Below are positions 32,669-41,216 of a DNA stretch of 64,000 nt, one piece after another. The position numbers and the translations under genes were made by a program. The stretch spans positions 1,307,001 to 1,371,000 of the forward strand of contig AP024710.1 in NCBI GenBank assembly GCA_024363285.1, read 5' to 3'. The notes beneath the pieces were generated by a model, which saw only the letters and a program-made list of their open reading frames with translations, was not told the origin of the DNA and searched no databases. This DNA is from Leptolinea sp. HRD-7. Its GTDB lineage: Bacteria; Chloroflexota; Anaerolineae; Anaerolineales; Anaerolineaceae. Within the stretch, counting starts at the first letter, position 1. Each line of letters starts with the position of its first letter.

Positions 32669-33433
32669 ATGAGCGATAAGAAAAAACAGTACTACGTGGT
32701 GATCAAAGGACGCAATCCCGGTTTGTATGCCAAATGGTTCGGCGCGGGGGAAGCCGCCGAGCAGATCCAGGGTTACCCCGAAGCGGTATATAAGGGATTC
32801 TTCACCCGCGGCGAGGCAGTCAACTGGCTGCGGAGTTTTTCTTCTGATGCCCTCACACCTAACCTGAAAACCCTGCTGGAAGAGGCTGGAGATGACTCCA
32901 CCCAGATAGACCCAATCGCTGAACTGGTCAAGGCGGGAAAAATTGTCATCTATACCGATGGCAGCGCGATGAACAATCCCGGACCCGGCGGGTATGGCGT
33001 GGTGCTGAAATACAATCGGCACCGCAAGGAACTCTCCGGCGGGTTCAGGTTGACCACCAACAACCGCATGGAAATCTATGCCTGTATTGCCGGGCTGCGG
33101 TCACTGAAGCAATCCTCGAATGTGATGATCGTCAGCGATTCCAAATATGTGGTGGAAAGCATGAACCAGGGATGGGCCAGACGATGGCAGTCCAATGGCT
33201 GGCGGCGCAACGATAAAGAAAAAACCGAAAACGCCGACCTGTGGGCTGAACTCTTAACCCTGTGTGACCGGCATACCGTCGATTTTTACTGGATCAAGGG
33301 CCATAACAGTACAAAAGAGAACGAACGCTGTGACCAACTGGCGCTGGCCGCGGCGCGGGGTGTCAATTTGCCAGCGGATGAGGGGTTTGAAGAGAAAGAA
33401 CGGCAAAAGCCGAAGGGTTTGTTTGATATCTGA
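32669..33433 (+). CDS. rnhA: Ribonuclease HI with N-terminal hybrid-binding domain
   Basis: A 254-residue enzyme that cuts RNA in RNA-DNA hybrids. The N-terminal 45-residue hybrid-binding (viroplasmin-like) domain is present: YYVVIKGRNPGLYAKWFGAG, then YPEAVYKGFFTRGEAVNWL. The catalytic domain has all four acidic residues: IYTDGSAMNNPGPGGYG, NNRMEIYACIAGL, IVSDSKYVVESM and ENERCDQLA. ATG 32669 chosen. This architecture is like eukaryotic RNase H1 and common in Chloroflexota and Firmicutes. The DinB-like gene follows after 18 bases. Confidence 0.95.
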   Translation: MSDKKKQYYVVIKGRNPGLYAKWFGAGEAAEQIQGYPEAVYKGFFTRGEAVNWLRSFSSDALTPNLKTLLEEAGDDSTQIDPIAELVKAGKIVIYTDGSAMNNPGPGGYGVVLKYNRHRKELSGGFRLTTNNRMEIYACIAGLRSLKQSSNVMIVSDSKYVVESMNQGWARRWQSNGWRRNDKEKTENADLWAELLTLCDRHTVDFYWIKGHNSTKENERCDQLALAAARGVNLPADEGFEEKERQKPKGLFDI

Positions 33434-33451
33434 TATGGGGAATAATCGCGT

Positions 33452-34147
33452 ATGAAGTATTTTGGTGATGGCTTGAGTGAAGTTCACAAAGAGTTAAACA
33501 GCCTGATCAGAAAATCGGGCGAGTGGGACAGGGCCAGGGAGATTTTTCTTGATCTACACGCGAACCTGCATCTATCCCCTGTATCAGCGGGCAAGCCCAA
33601 TGAAGTGGATGATCTTTTCGGGGATCTGTTGCCGGATGAATATCGTGTGATGCCATCCGAAAAAGGGGAGACCATCGCCTGGATCCTCTGGCATATCGCC
33701 CGTATTGAAGATTTGACGATGGGAATCTTGACCGCAAATGGCGATCAACTATTTAATGACAGTTGGCAGCATAGAATCCATTCGTCCATCACAGATACCG
33801 GCAACGCGCTTACCCGTGATGAGATCATCCAATTCGGGATCGGGCTGGATATGGAAGCATTACAGGCATACCGGAATACCGTCGGAATACGAACACGAGA
33901 AATCGTTCAAAACCTTGGCGAAGAAGAACTAAAACGTAAAGTCACATCAGACGGATTGGAAAAGATCCGGTCCGAAGGTGGGGTGACCAGTCAGGAGGGT
34001 TCTGCCTGGCTGCTGGATTTCTGGGGGAACAAGGATATCGCCGGGTTACTGCTTATGCCCCCGACACGCCATGTCATCCTTCATCTAAACGAGTGCAGTA
34101 AATATAAACAGCACATCCGGGATGGACGTAAGTGCTTCTACCCGTAA
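33452..34147 (+). CDS. DinB-like protein (first of three)
   Basis: A 231-residue helical-bundle protein of the DinB/YfiT superfamily. Two of the expected metal histidines lie in ETIAWILWHIARIEDLTMG and PPTRHVILHLNEC. It is larger than simple DinB proteins because of insertions in the first and third helices. Members include thiol S-transferases (bacillithiol, mycothiol) and damage-induced proteins, usually metal-dependent. ATG 33452 has a weak GGGGA site. Likely read through from rnhA. Confidence 0.82.
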   Translation: MKYFGDGLSEVHKELNSLIRKSGEWDRAREIFLDLHANLHLSPVSAGKPNEVDDLFGDLLPDEYRVMPSEKGETIAWILWHIARIEDLTMGILTANGDQLFNDSWQHRIHSSITDTGNALTRDEIIQFGIGLDMEALQAYRNTVGIRTREIVQNLGEEELKRKVTSDGLEKIRSEGGVTSQEGSAWLLDFWGNKDIAGLLLMPPTRHVILHLNECSKYKQHIRDGRKCFYP

Positions 34148-34157
34148 TGAGGAAAGA

Positions 34158-34191
34158 AAAGCGGCTGCCTATTTCATATGACAGCCGCTTT
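34158..34191. terminator. Bidirectional terminator
   Basis: AAAGCGGCTG (34158-34167) and CAGCCGCTTT (34182-34191) form a 10-bp stem. On the minus strand it is followed by TTCTTTCC and so ends the PadR operon; on the plus strand it follows the DinB-like gene. Confidence 0.75.
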
Positions 34192-34227
34192 AAGAAAAAA
34201 TCAGATTTGAATTTTTTTACTTGGTTT

Positions 34228-34929
34228 CTAATAGATGGCTTCCTGTTTCTTTTTGTCAGATGATAGCCATTTTAAAAGAATAATCCCAAGGATAGGTAAA
34301 AGAATACCGGAGATTAAATCAATTCCTGATATCAGCACGGAATAGTTTCCATAAGTTTGGGGGGAAAGCTGATCAACCGCGATACTGGTGAATAGCATCC
34401 CGCCAACCGGCACCAGGATAAAGACAGACATAAACATTGCTATCCATAATCCGGTTTTTGACCAGATAGAGGGAATGTCTGAAATTAGAATTGATTTTTT
34501 CGTGATAATCGCTTTTACACCCATCCACAGGGTAGCAGGAAAAAGAATGGCAAAAACCACAAACACAATACCGCTTGCGATGACGGATTTGGATGTCATC
34601 AACCAGTACCCGCTAACCAGTTTGGCGGTGAATTTCCAGACCATGCTGAATGCCTGAAATGCCAGAATCCCGGTAACCATCCATTGCAGATAATGGGTCC
34701 AACGTTCACTGGTGTTGTTTTTTCCGAATTCAGATTCCAATTTCTGCGCCGAACCCATCCGCCGAGAAGCGATCAGGAACGCTTCTTCTTCTGATAAACC
34801 GGATTTTTCCAGAGTTTCAATACTCATTCTGAGGTGGTCTTCCAATTCATCCCGGTTTTCTTGTGTGAACGAAGGCTGGATGGATAATTCCTCACGCCAA
34901 TTCTCAATAAGTGTCTCAAGATTGCGCAT
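34228..34929 (-). CDS. Permease-prefix-domain membrane protein downstream of PadR
   Basis: A 233-residue protein with an N-terminal soluble helical domain of the permease prefix domain 1 type (LIENWREELSIQPSFTQENR, then LEDHLRMSIETLEKSGLSEE and EAFLIASRRMGSAQKLESEF) and four to five transmembrane helices. Such proteins are the usual partner of PadR regulators and are thought to be anti-PadR or envelope-stress sensors. It starts at ATG 34929, overlapping the PadR gene by 14 bases with AAGGAG upstream, so translation is coupled. Confidence 0.85.
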   Translation of the reverse strand: MRNLETLIENWREELSIQPSFTQENRDELEDHLRMSIETLEKSGLSEEEAFLIASRRMGSAQKLESEFGKNNTSERWTHYLQWMVTGILAFQAFSMVWKFTAKLVSGYWLMTSKSVIASGIVFVVFAILFPATLWMGVKAIITKKSILISDIPSIWSKTGLWIAMFMSVFILVPVGGMLFTSIAVDQLSPQTYGNYSVLISGIDLISGILLPILGIILLKWLSSDKKKQEAIY

Positions 34930-35257
34930 AAGACTCCTTCCACAATCTGGCCATTGTGTTGTTGACAATCTCCCATTGCTTCTTTTCTTCCTGCAGGGCT
35001 TTTATCCCTTTTTTATTCAGCCGGTAGTATTTTCTGCGGCGTCCGGTTTCCATTATCTTCCATTCCGAGGTCACCAGTTCATCCTCTTCTAACCGGTGAA
35101 GAACAGGATACAGCATTCCTTCAGACCATGTGATCTCATCGCCCGATAACGCGCTTATGCGTTGGATGATCTCATATCCGTAGCTCTCCCCTTCAGCCAG
35201 GATGGAAAGCACCAACGGAGTAGAGGAAGCCGCGACCAAATCTTTATTCAGCATCAT
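34916..35257 (-). CDS. PadR family transcriptional regulator
   Basis: A 113-residue PadR-type repressor: LVLSILAEGESYGYEIIQRI, then WSEGMLYPVLHRLEEDELVT and GRRRKYYRLNKKGIKALQEE, which are the winged-helix and dimerisation segments. It is the first gene of a two-gene operon with the permease-prefix protein. GGAG precedes ATG 35257 (a second ATG is 3 bases on). A 12-bp perfect palindrome covers the promoter region, as expected for autorepression. Confidence 0.94.
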   Translation of the reverse strand: MMLNKDLVAASSTPLVLSILAEGESYGYEIIQRISALSGDEITWSEGMLYPVLHRLEEDELVTSEWKIMETGRRRKYYRLNKKGIKALQEEKKQWEIVNNTMARLWKESYAQS

Positions 35258-35268
35258 TCTCTCCTTTC

Positions 35269-35295
35269 ATAATACCTAATGATATTAGGTATTAT
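35269..35295 (-). promoter_or_regulatory. PadR operator palindrome
   Basis: ATAATACCTAAT (35269-35280) and ATTAGGTATTAT (35284-35295) are perfect complements with GAT between them, 11 bases before the PadR start codon. A further AGGTATTAC half-site lies at about 35311. Binding is inferred. Confidence 0.8.
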
Positions 35296-35351
35296 ACATA
35301 GAAAATCTAGGTATTACAAGTATCGTAATGATACTGAATGTTCTCTAACAA

Positions 35352-36578
35352 CTAGATTTGAATTGTATGACGCTCATTGCCTCGGTCGATTGAAATTATC
35401 GCGCGGGTGCCATTTACTGAAACCTCATAATCACCGGGAAAACCGGTGATAGTGACTTTACCGCTGGCATCCGTCACCAATTCCACCGGTGACAGCCACC
35501 ACTCACCCTTGATGCGTTTTTTCAACTCATCATAGGCGGGTTTGGCAGTTCCGTCTCGCCGTACAAGGCCGCCGGGAGCGTTCAGCCAGTTGCCGTCCAC
35601 CATATCCCACCAGGTGATGCTCTGTACAAGCGGGTGGGCGAACAGGGTTTCATAATGCGTGATCGCTTCGCGAGCCTGGCGTTCCTCTCCTTCCGGTGTT
35701 GTCGGCCAGTCTTTCACCTGGTAATCATTCAGGTCAACGATCTCCGGCGGCATTAAATGGCCGGAAACCAGCGTGGTTTCAGTGAAATGCAGAGGCAGGT
35801 TGAATCGGCTGAAGCGTTCCAGGATTTTTAAGGTCTTTTCCACACCCCAGTACCCCTGATGCATGTGGCTCTGCAGGCCGATAGCGTCGAACTTAATACC
35901 GGCTTCCAGGCAGCCTTCCACCAGAATATCGTACGCGTCAGACATGTCAAAATCGTTGATCAACAGAGTGGCTTCAGGGTTTTCAGCGCGCGCCGTTTCA
36001 AACACGGTGCGGATGAGCGGTATGCGGCCCATCTCTTTGCAGATGCGGGTGATGCCGTTGTCATATTTGTCAAACACCGGCATGATCACGGCTTCGTTGA
36101 TCACGTCCCACATATCGATAAGGCCTTTGAAGCCGGAGACTTCACGGCGGATTCGTGCCTTTTGCTCCTTCAGTATCTCCGCGTTAGAAAGCGGCAGCAG
36201 CCAGTCAGCACACAGGGTATGCCAGGTGAGGGGATGACCTTTCACCTTCAGGTTATGGTCAACGCACCATTGCGCGGCACGACGCAGCGCTTCGGTTCGA
36301 GGTTGACCGTGCACTGGCTCAAACTGACCCCAGTAAAACGGCAGTGTAGCCGCGTTGAATAATCCTGTAAGTTTATCGGCGCGTATCTGCGCCAGTTCAA
36401 GGTCTTTGCCAGAGTATTCACCACTGGCCAGTGGAACAGTGTCAAATGCCGCTGTGCCAAACAGGAATTTGTGTTGAGTCTGCGCGACGGTCACCACATG
36501 GTTGGAAAGGGGGACACCCGCGGCATCCAAAAGAGTAATTGATGAAGTTACTTTTCGCTTCTCTATCTGACTGTTCAC
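35352..36578 (-). CDS. Endo-1,4-beta-xylanase, glycoside hydrolase family 10
   Basis: A 408-residue GH10 enzyme. The acid/base glutamate is at about residue 162 in WDVINEA and the nucleophile at about 267 in HFTETTL; KGHPLTWH and LLINDFDMSDAYD are also typical. An N-terminal beta domain (ITLLDAAGVPLSNHVVTVAQ) precedes the barrel, and a small beta domain follows (VTITGFPGDYEVSVNGTRA). No signal peptide is present, so it is probably cytoplasmic and acts on imported xylo-oligosaccharides. GTG 36578 is chosen because GGAGG lies 5 bases upstream; the TTG in the ORF overlaps that site. Monocistronic. Confidence 0.93.
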   Translation of the reverse strand: MNSQIEKRKVTSSITLLDAAGVPLSNHVVTVAQTQHKFLFGTAAFDTVPLASGEYSGKDLELAQIRADKLTGLFNAATLPFYWGQFEPVHGQPRTEALRRAAQWCVDHNLKVKGHPLTWHTLCADWLLPLSNAEILKEQKARIRREVSGFKGLIDMWDVINEAVIMPVFDKYDNGITRICKEMGRIPLIRTVFETARAENPEATLLINDFDMSDAYDILVEGCLEAGIKFDAIGLQSHMHQGYWGVEKTLKILERFSRFNLPLHFTETTLVSGHLMPPEIVDLNDYQVKDWPTTPEGEERQAREAITHYETLFAHPLVQSITWWDMVDGNWLNAPGGLVRRDGTAKPAYDELKKRIKGEWWLSPVELVTDASGKVTITGFPGDYEVSVNGTRAIISIDRGNERHTIQI

Positions 36579-36659
36579 TGGAACCTCCAATAATTCAATA
36601 ATCTACCCGGTTGGATTATATCGCCTGTTGGATGAGCTTTTTCTATATACAATATACCT

Positions 36660-37142
36660 ATGGATGAAAAGACCCACGAATTTATTCTTTCCGAGTTATC
36701 CGGAGAAAATAAAGAGGATGACATTATTTATTCCGTCTGCCAGATGACAGGAGTGGTTTGGGAGGAAGCCCGGGCCATGGTGGAGGAAGTTAAAGCCGAA
36801 CATTCTTCGGATATCGAGATCCGGCAATTTCCCATAAAAGGGATGCTGGCAATCGTTTTTATTGCGCTGGGGGTAATTTTAGTCCTTGAACCGGCTGTAC
36901 ACCTGTGGTCTGTTCTCGGGCTGACGGAAGCCATAGTCAAAGGTCTATCCGCACCAAACGGGCCGACAATTGAAGCGATTATCATGTTGATACAAAGCCG
37001 ATGTGCTTTGTTAAGCTGGTTCGAATTGCCGTCAATTCTATTTACCATGATGACAGGCGCCGCCATTATTTTTATTAACGTCAAGTATGCTGCTGAAACC
37101 TGGAAAAACCTGATGTATGTTGTGCAAAGCAAACCCCGATGA
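36660..37142 (+). CDS. Hypothetical two-helix membrane protein
   Basis: A 160-residue protein with an acidic soluble N-terminus (residues 1-60, including a helix WEEARAMVEEVKAEHSSD) and two transmembrane helices (GMLAIVFIALGVILVLEPAV and FTMMTGAAIIFINVKYA). No ribosome site is visible; AT-rich TATACAATATACC lies directly before the ATG, so the message may have little or no leader. The next gene overlaps the stop by 4 bases. Family not recognised. Confidence 0.65.
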   Translation: MDEKTHEFILSELSGENKEDDIIYSVCQMTGVVWEEARAMVEEVKAEHSSDIEIRQFPIKGMLAIVFIALGVILVLEPAVHLWSVLGLTEAIVKGLSAPNGPTIEAIIMLIQSRCALLSWFELPSILFTMMTGAAIIFINVKYAAETWKNLMYVVQSKPR

Positions 37143-37435
37143 AATATCTTTTCTGTTTCGGGTACGAAACGCCGGATCAATATCAGAACAACCGCATTCA
37201 CGGCTGGGATGACGAAGATTCGCATGCGGTGTGGATCGATGCCGTCTCCAAAGAAGAAGCTATGGCTGTTGGGAAGCGGTTTTGCCGAACATTTAGTGAA
37301 CGGTTATTCGCGGTAAGAGGCCTATCATTGCCTTCTGAATGGATGGAAAATACTTTTGCCTGTTGGATAGAGGAAAATCCGGCTGACAGGTGGACGCCCG
37401 AAATCCTTTCAGCATTGGATTGTATATCACCCTGA
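37139..37435 (+). CDS. Small hypothetical protein
   Basis: A 98-residue soluble protein overlapping the preceding gene by ATGA, a sign of translational coupling. It has aromatic and acidic composition (MKYLFCFGYETPDQYQNNRI, then GWDDEDSHAVWIDAVSKEEA), a pattern seen in small uncharacterised proteins with a ferredoxin-like fold. Its role is presumably tied to the upstream membrane protein. Confidence 0.65.
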   Translation: MKYLFCFGYETPDQYQNNRIHGWDDEDSHAVWIDAVSKEEAMAVGKRFCRTFSERLFAVRGLSLPSEWMENTFACWIEENPADRWTPEILSALDCISP

Positions 37436-37463
37436 CCGAGAAATGTATTTTCTCGGAATTTAA

Positions 37464-37493
37464 TTGTGAAATAGCGGGTGAATTCGCTATAAT
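37464..37493 (+). promoter_or_regulatory. Promoter of the DUF72 gene, probably leaderless
   Basis: TTGTGA (37464-37469) and a perfect TATAAT (37488-37493) are 18 bases apart, and the ATG at 37501 begins just 7 bases after the -10 box. Transcription would start at or next to the A of the start codon. Confidence 0.7.
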
Positions 37494-37500
37494 CGGATGT

Positions 37501-38247
37501 ATGGAAAAAGAGACCAGGCCGGGTACTTTCTTTATCGGTACTTCAGGTTGGACTTATGACCACTGGAAGGGAAATTTCTATCCAGCCGGTATGACGCGCA
37601 GCCACTGGTTTGGCTATTACACGCAGAAGTTTAACGCGGTGGAAATCAACGCCACGTTTTACCGTTCCTTTAGTGACTCCACTTTTGAGAAATGGAAAGC
37701 CCGCGCGCCAAAAGGCTTTGGATATACGCTGAAAGCGCCTAAAGTAGTGTCACATCGTAAATTACTGCGGGATGTGGAAGAAGAAATCCACGGTTTTTGC
37801 CGCTCGGCAGAATTGCTGGGTGACGCGTATAAAATGATCCTCCTGCAGATCTCGCCCGAAATGCCATACGACCATGGACTGCTGCGCAGCGCCCTGCAGG
37901 TATTCCCGGATCCGGGGCGGGTGGCTGTGGAATTCCGCGCGGGATACTGGTTTAACCCGCATACCGAAAGCCTGCTGAGTTCCGTGGGGGCGGTTTTTTG
38001 CAATGTGGATTCGCCGCGCCAACGCATGACGGAAGTGTTGACCTCTGAGCGAACCTACCTGCGCCTGCACGGACGCGAGCACTGGTATGCCTCCAATTAC
38101 TCTACGGAAGACCTGCAGCGCATTGCCGAAATCTCCCGCCGGCTGGTTGACCGCGGCGCCAGCCAGGTGGGTATCTTCTTTAATAATGATTACGGCGGAT
38201 ACGCGCCGGCTAACGCGTTATCACTGGCCTCTCTGCTATCGGATTAA
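37501..38247 (+). CDS. DUF72 domain-containing protein
   Basis: A 248-residue TIM-barrel-like protein of the DUF72/YecE family: FIGTSGWTYDHWKGNFYPAG, then FNAVEINATFYRSFSDSTFE, YTLKAPKVVSHRKLL, VAVEFRAGYWF and FFNNDYGGYAPANA. The family is universal in bacteria and archaea and may be a metal-dependent enzyme, but its reaction is unknown. ATG 37501 is preferred because the family starts close to FIGTSGW and a TATAAT box lies 7 bases upstream; the longer open frame overlaps the previous gene. Confidence 0.92.
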   Translation: MEKETRPGTFFIGTSGWTYDHWKGNFYPAGMTRSHWFGYYTQKFNAVEINATFYRSFSDSTFEKWKARAPKGFGYTLKAPKVVSHRKLLRDVEEEIHGFCRSAELLGDAYKMILLQISPEMPYDHGLLRSALQVFPDPGRVAVEFRAGYWFNPHTESLLSSVGAVFCNVDSPRQRMTEVLTSERTYLRLHGREHWYASNYSTEDLQRIAEISRRLVDRGASQVGIFFNNDYGGYAPANALSLASLLSD

Positions 38248-38332
38248 ACTGAAGTAGAATCACCAGACCTGACAGAGGGAATTTCGTCAGGAAGGGGAAA
38301 ACAATAAAACACAGGCGGGGCGAGAGAAGTCA

Positions 38333-38824
38333 ATGAAACCACCAAAATTCAACGTGCTGTTCTTCAGCACCATCTTGACCTATGTTATTTTTCATATTAC
38401 AGAAGAAGCCCTGGGAAATTTCCCGCTTTTTATGAACCAAAATTGGGGCATTCCGAATATCGGTTATTCACGGTGGCTTTACCACAATATCATCTTCTTT
38501 ATGCCGGTATTGATGATCGGATTCCTGATCTATCTGCTGGATGAGAACCGGCTCTATTTCGGGCTTGGTATCACATTCTGGGGCGTTTTGAATTTCTTTG
38601 AGCATACGTTTTACACCATCAAGAATTCGGCCGCGGCGCCCGGCCTTTTTTCATCTTTGCTGTTTGTCGGCCTGGCTGTATTTGTTCTGATTCAGTTAAA
38701 GAGACAGCAATTGTTGACCGAAAAGCTGGTGGTCAAATCAACCATAACGGCAGCCGCGTACTGGGGAATTTCGGTCGGGTTGGTGATGGTCCTGGCTCCA
38801 TACGTTGCCCGGATATTTGCCTGA
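38333..38824 (+). CDS. HXXEE domain-containing membrane protein (second of two)
   Basis: A 163-residue protein with four transmembrane helices. The HXXEE motif is in the first helix (YVIFHITEEALGNFP), and the third helix has NFFEHTFYTI. It is a divergent paralogue of the protein at 31988 and, unlike it, has no adjacent TetR gene. Function unknown. Confidence 0.8.
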   Translation: MKPPKFNVLFFSTILTYVIFHITEEALGNFPLFMNQNWGIPNIGYSRWLYHNIIFFMPVLMIGFLIYLLDENRLYFGLGITFWGVLNFFEHTFYTIKNSAAAPGLFSSLLFVGLAVFVLIQLKRQQLLTEKLVVKSTITAAAYWGISVGLVMVLAPYVARIFA

Positions 38825-39299
38825 GTGGATGTTGGATCAAAATTCATCGCCCGGGTTTTTACATTTAGAAATAGCTGAATGCCGGCGGGTGGGAGATATC
38901 GGGACGCACATCCACCACACCCACCCACAATAACGGATATCGTGGCTAAATCGTCTGATGAACTCTATCGGACCGAATTGCCTGACGTAGCCCCAAGGTC
39001 GTCTGATCCTTTGCAAGGCGGGTACTTCATTATTGCAATCAACAGTTTTGCCGTGGACGAAATCCAACGACGAACCATCCCCCTTCGGATTTGGCCTGGG
39101 GATCGGGCAGACCTATTATGAAGATACATCGCAGGGCAATCCCGAAGCCATCTTTAACCGTATCATGGCTGCCGGGCAGCAACTCGTCATGTTTGCCGTG
39201 TCCAGGGAATATTTCACGAACTAATTCTGTATAATATTTTTATACGGGGTAATTTCCCGCCATTACGGTCTTCATTCCCACATCAAAAGGCGGTCTGGC
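38825..39299. other. Gene-poor interval with a probable gene remnant
   Basis: A plus-strand frame from about 39075 to the stop at 39222-39224 encodes a protein-like tail (GQTYYEDTSQGNPEAIFNRI, then MAAGQQLVMFAVSREYF). In another frame just before it, YFIIAINSFAVDEIQRR also looks coding. Together they suggest a frameshifted or truncated gene of unknown family. No start or ribosome site is visible. Confidence 0.4.
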
Positions 39300-40175
39300 A
39301 TGAATCACAATTATTCTTTCGTATTCCTTTTTACGTCGATTCTTCTTTCTCTGGCCGCGGGCGGCTGCAAACCGGTGAATCCTACACCCGGCGTGGGGGC
39401 ACCTTATCCCGAAGTACATGTCCCCCGATCGGAGATCAGGCAGCTACACTCCAGCGAAACCGGGCGTGACTACGAGCTGTACATCCGCCTGCCGGATGAG
39501 TATGAAAAGTACCCGAAAGCGAAATACCCCGTCCTATACCTGCTGGATGCCCAGTGGGATTTCAAGATGATGGATTCAATCTACGGCAGCCTGAAGTATG
39601 ACGGCTTCATTCCTGAAGTGATCATCGTCGGGATCACGTATGCGGGTGATAAACCGGATTATGAAACCTTGCGGGCGAAGGATTTTACTCCCGTCTATAC
39701 AGGCAATGTTCCCGGCTCGGGCGATGCCCCAAAATTCCTGGCGTTCCTGAAGGATAAAGTGATCCCGTTTGTGGAAACCAATTACCAGGCGCGGCCAACG
39801 GAACGCGTGTTGATGGGCCATTCGTATGGCGGCTTGTTCACCCTGTACGCATTGTTCACAGAACCGTCGCTCTTTTCCGGGTATGTGTCCGGCAGCCCGG
39901 TGACAGTCTATGACACCGATTTCTCGTTCAAGCAGGAGGAGGCATTTTTTGAACAGCACAAAGAGCTTACAACCCGCCTGTATATCTTTGTGGGTGAGAA
40001 GGAAAGCCTGCTGTACCCTGTCACCCGGTTTGTGAATGTGCTGAAGAGCCGGGATTATAAAGGATTAGAGTTGGAAACCCGTGTCATCGAGGGGGAAAGG
40101 CACTCCAGCAGCAAAACAGAGGGATTCAACCGCGGTATGCGGTTTGTGTTCAGTAATGGAATATTCAGTCAATAA
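39300..40175 (+). CDS. Esterase D / enterochelin-esterase-like alpha/beta hydrolase, probable lipoprotein
   Basis: A 291-residue exported hydrolase. The N-terminal signal (FVFLFTSILLSLAAGGC) ends in a cysteine that fits a lipobox loosely. The catalytic domain is of the Fes/esterase D type: YPVLYLLDAQWDFKMMDSIY, nucleophile GHSYGGLFTLYALF, and the histidine in EGERHSSSKTEGF. Such enzymes hydrolyse ester siderophores or S-formylglutathione-like and acetyl esters; an outer-face acetyl-xylan-like esterase is possible. AAGGCGG precedes ATG 39300. Confidence 0.88.
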   Translation: MNHNYSFVFLFTSILLSLAAGGCKPVNPTPGVGAPYPEVHVPRSEIRQLHSSETGRDYELYIRLPDEYEKYPKAKYPVLYLLDAQWDFKMMDSIYGSLKYDGFIPEVIIVGITYAGDKPDYETLRAKDFTPVYTGNVPGSGDAPKFLAFLKDKVIPFVETNYQARPTERVLMGHSYGGLFTLYALFTEPSLFSGYVSGSPVTVYDTDFSFKQEEAFFEQHKELTTRLYIFVGEKESLLYPVTRFVNVLKSRDYKGLELETRVIEGERHSSSKTEGFNRGMRFVFSNGIFSQ

Positions 40176-40203
40176 TCTCTTCTCACCAGGAAAGCAGGTA
40201 ATT

Positions 40204-40581
40204 ATGTGGAAAAAAGTGGTTTGGGTTTATCTGGCAATATATTCAATCGGTGTGAGTGCTATCAATATCAATGAGATGTTAAAGAACCCGGCTGAATCCG
40301 GATTTAATTATTCCACCATAATCACGTTTTTATTCTTTTTGCTGCCTGCCATCCTGGTTGCCTGTGAATTGCTCGGACAGCTGAAACACCCGTTGTTTGT
40401 TGTTTTCCACATGGTGGCGTTTCTTTTCGTCACGATTATGGTGCTGGGAATTTTTAATTTCAACACTGTGGGGTTGGAAATGATCGGTAAGGCTCTATTA
40501 TTCATTCCCATGCTCGGATGTCTGGGCTACTATATGTATAGTAAATTACAGAAAAAGAGCACGCCTGCCCAGAACGGGTAA
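40204..40581 (+). CDS. Hypothetical membrane protein
   Basis: A 125-residue protein with four transmembrane helices (VVWVYLAIYSIGVSAININE, then TFLFFLLPAILVACELLG, FVVFHMVAFLFVTIMVLGIF, ALLFIPMLGCLGYYMYS). ATG 40204 follows AGGAAAGCAGG. A longer frame overlaps the upstream esterase and is not used. It may be co-transcribed with the esterase, 28 bases upstream. Family not recognised. Confidence 0.7.
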   Translation: MWKKVVWVYLAIYSIGVSAININEMLKNPAESGFNYSTIITFLFFLLPAILVACELLGQLKHPLFVVFHMVAFLFVTIMVLGIFNFNTVGLEMIGKALLFIPMLGCLGYYMYSKLQKKSTPAQNG

Positions 40582-40716
40582 ACTGACAGCCTGACGATGC
40601 CTACAGGGTGAAGTATTCTGCTGCCGCATGCCTGTACCTGTACTGCGTTTTCCTTTTGCCCTGCAGCCGGACAAATGAAACCTCATTCCTATTAGTTCCC
40701 TGGAGAAAAACTCATT

Positions 40717-41127
40717 ATGAGTTGGGATGTTTTGATATTGAACGCACCGCCTGATGTGGTTTCAACGGGGGAGTTCCCGAAAGATTTTTCATCAAATCTG
40801 GGTTCACGCAATCATGTGCTGGGGGAAATCAGCGCCATTCTTCCTGATCTTGACGTGAATACCCCGGGTTGGGGATTCCTCAACAGGGGAGAGTATTATA
40901 TTGAGATAGATTTTGGAGATGACGATCCGGTCTCCTCTGTGGCGCTCCATATTCGTGGAAGTGAAAATTCCATCAGTGCGATTAAGACGATCTGCGAACA
41001 CACAGGGTGGAGCGCTTTTGATCTGACAACCGGTGGATTTATTCAATTTGATCGTGATCCCGCCGCGGGGTATCGAAAATGGAAGGCCGCCAGAGATGAA
41101 TACGAAAAGAAATTGGTAGAAAAGTAA
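40717..41127 (+). CDS. Conserved hypothetical protein
   Basis: A 136-residue acidic soluble protein that begins MSWDVLILNAPPDVVSTGEF and contains TPGWGFLNRGEYYIEIDFGD, DPVSSVALHIRGSENSISAI and CEHTGWSAFDLTTGGFI. I recall similar MSWDVL-type proteins as uncharacterised, possibly immunity-like, in several phyla, but cannot name the family. Single gene. Confidence 0.7.
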   Translation: MSWDVLILNAPPDVVSTGEFPKDFSSNLGSRNHVLGEISAILPDLDVNTPGWGFLNRGEYYIEIDFGDDDPVSSVALHIRGSENSISAIKTICEHTGWSAFDLTTGGFIQFDRDPAAGYRKWKAARDEYEKKLVEK

Positions 41128-41167
41128 ACCAGGTAGAAGGAAAAGCAGAACTTTGGATCGTGAAAAA

Positions 41168-41204
41168 CGGGCTGACCTTTAAAAAGGGCAGCCCGCTTTA
41201 TTGG
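41168..41204. terminator. Bidirectional terminator
   Basis: CGGGCTG (41168-41174) and CAGCCCG (41189-41195) pair, with inner CCTTT/AAAGG pairing extending the stem, then CTTTATT. On the other strand the tail is TTTTTCA. It separates the convergent genes. Confidence 0.75.
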
Positions 41205-41216
41205 TAACGCAAATTA

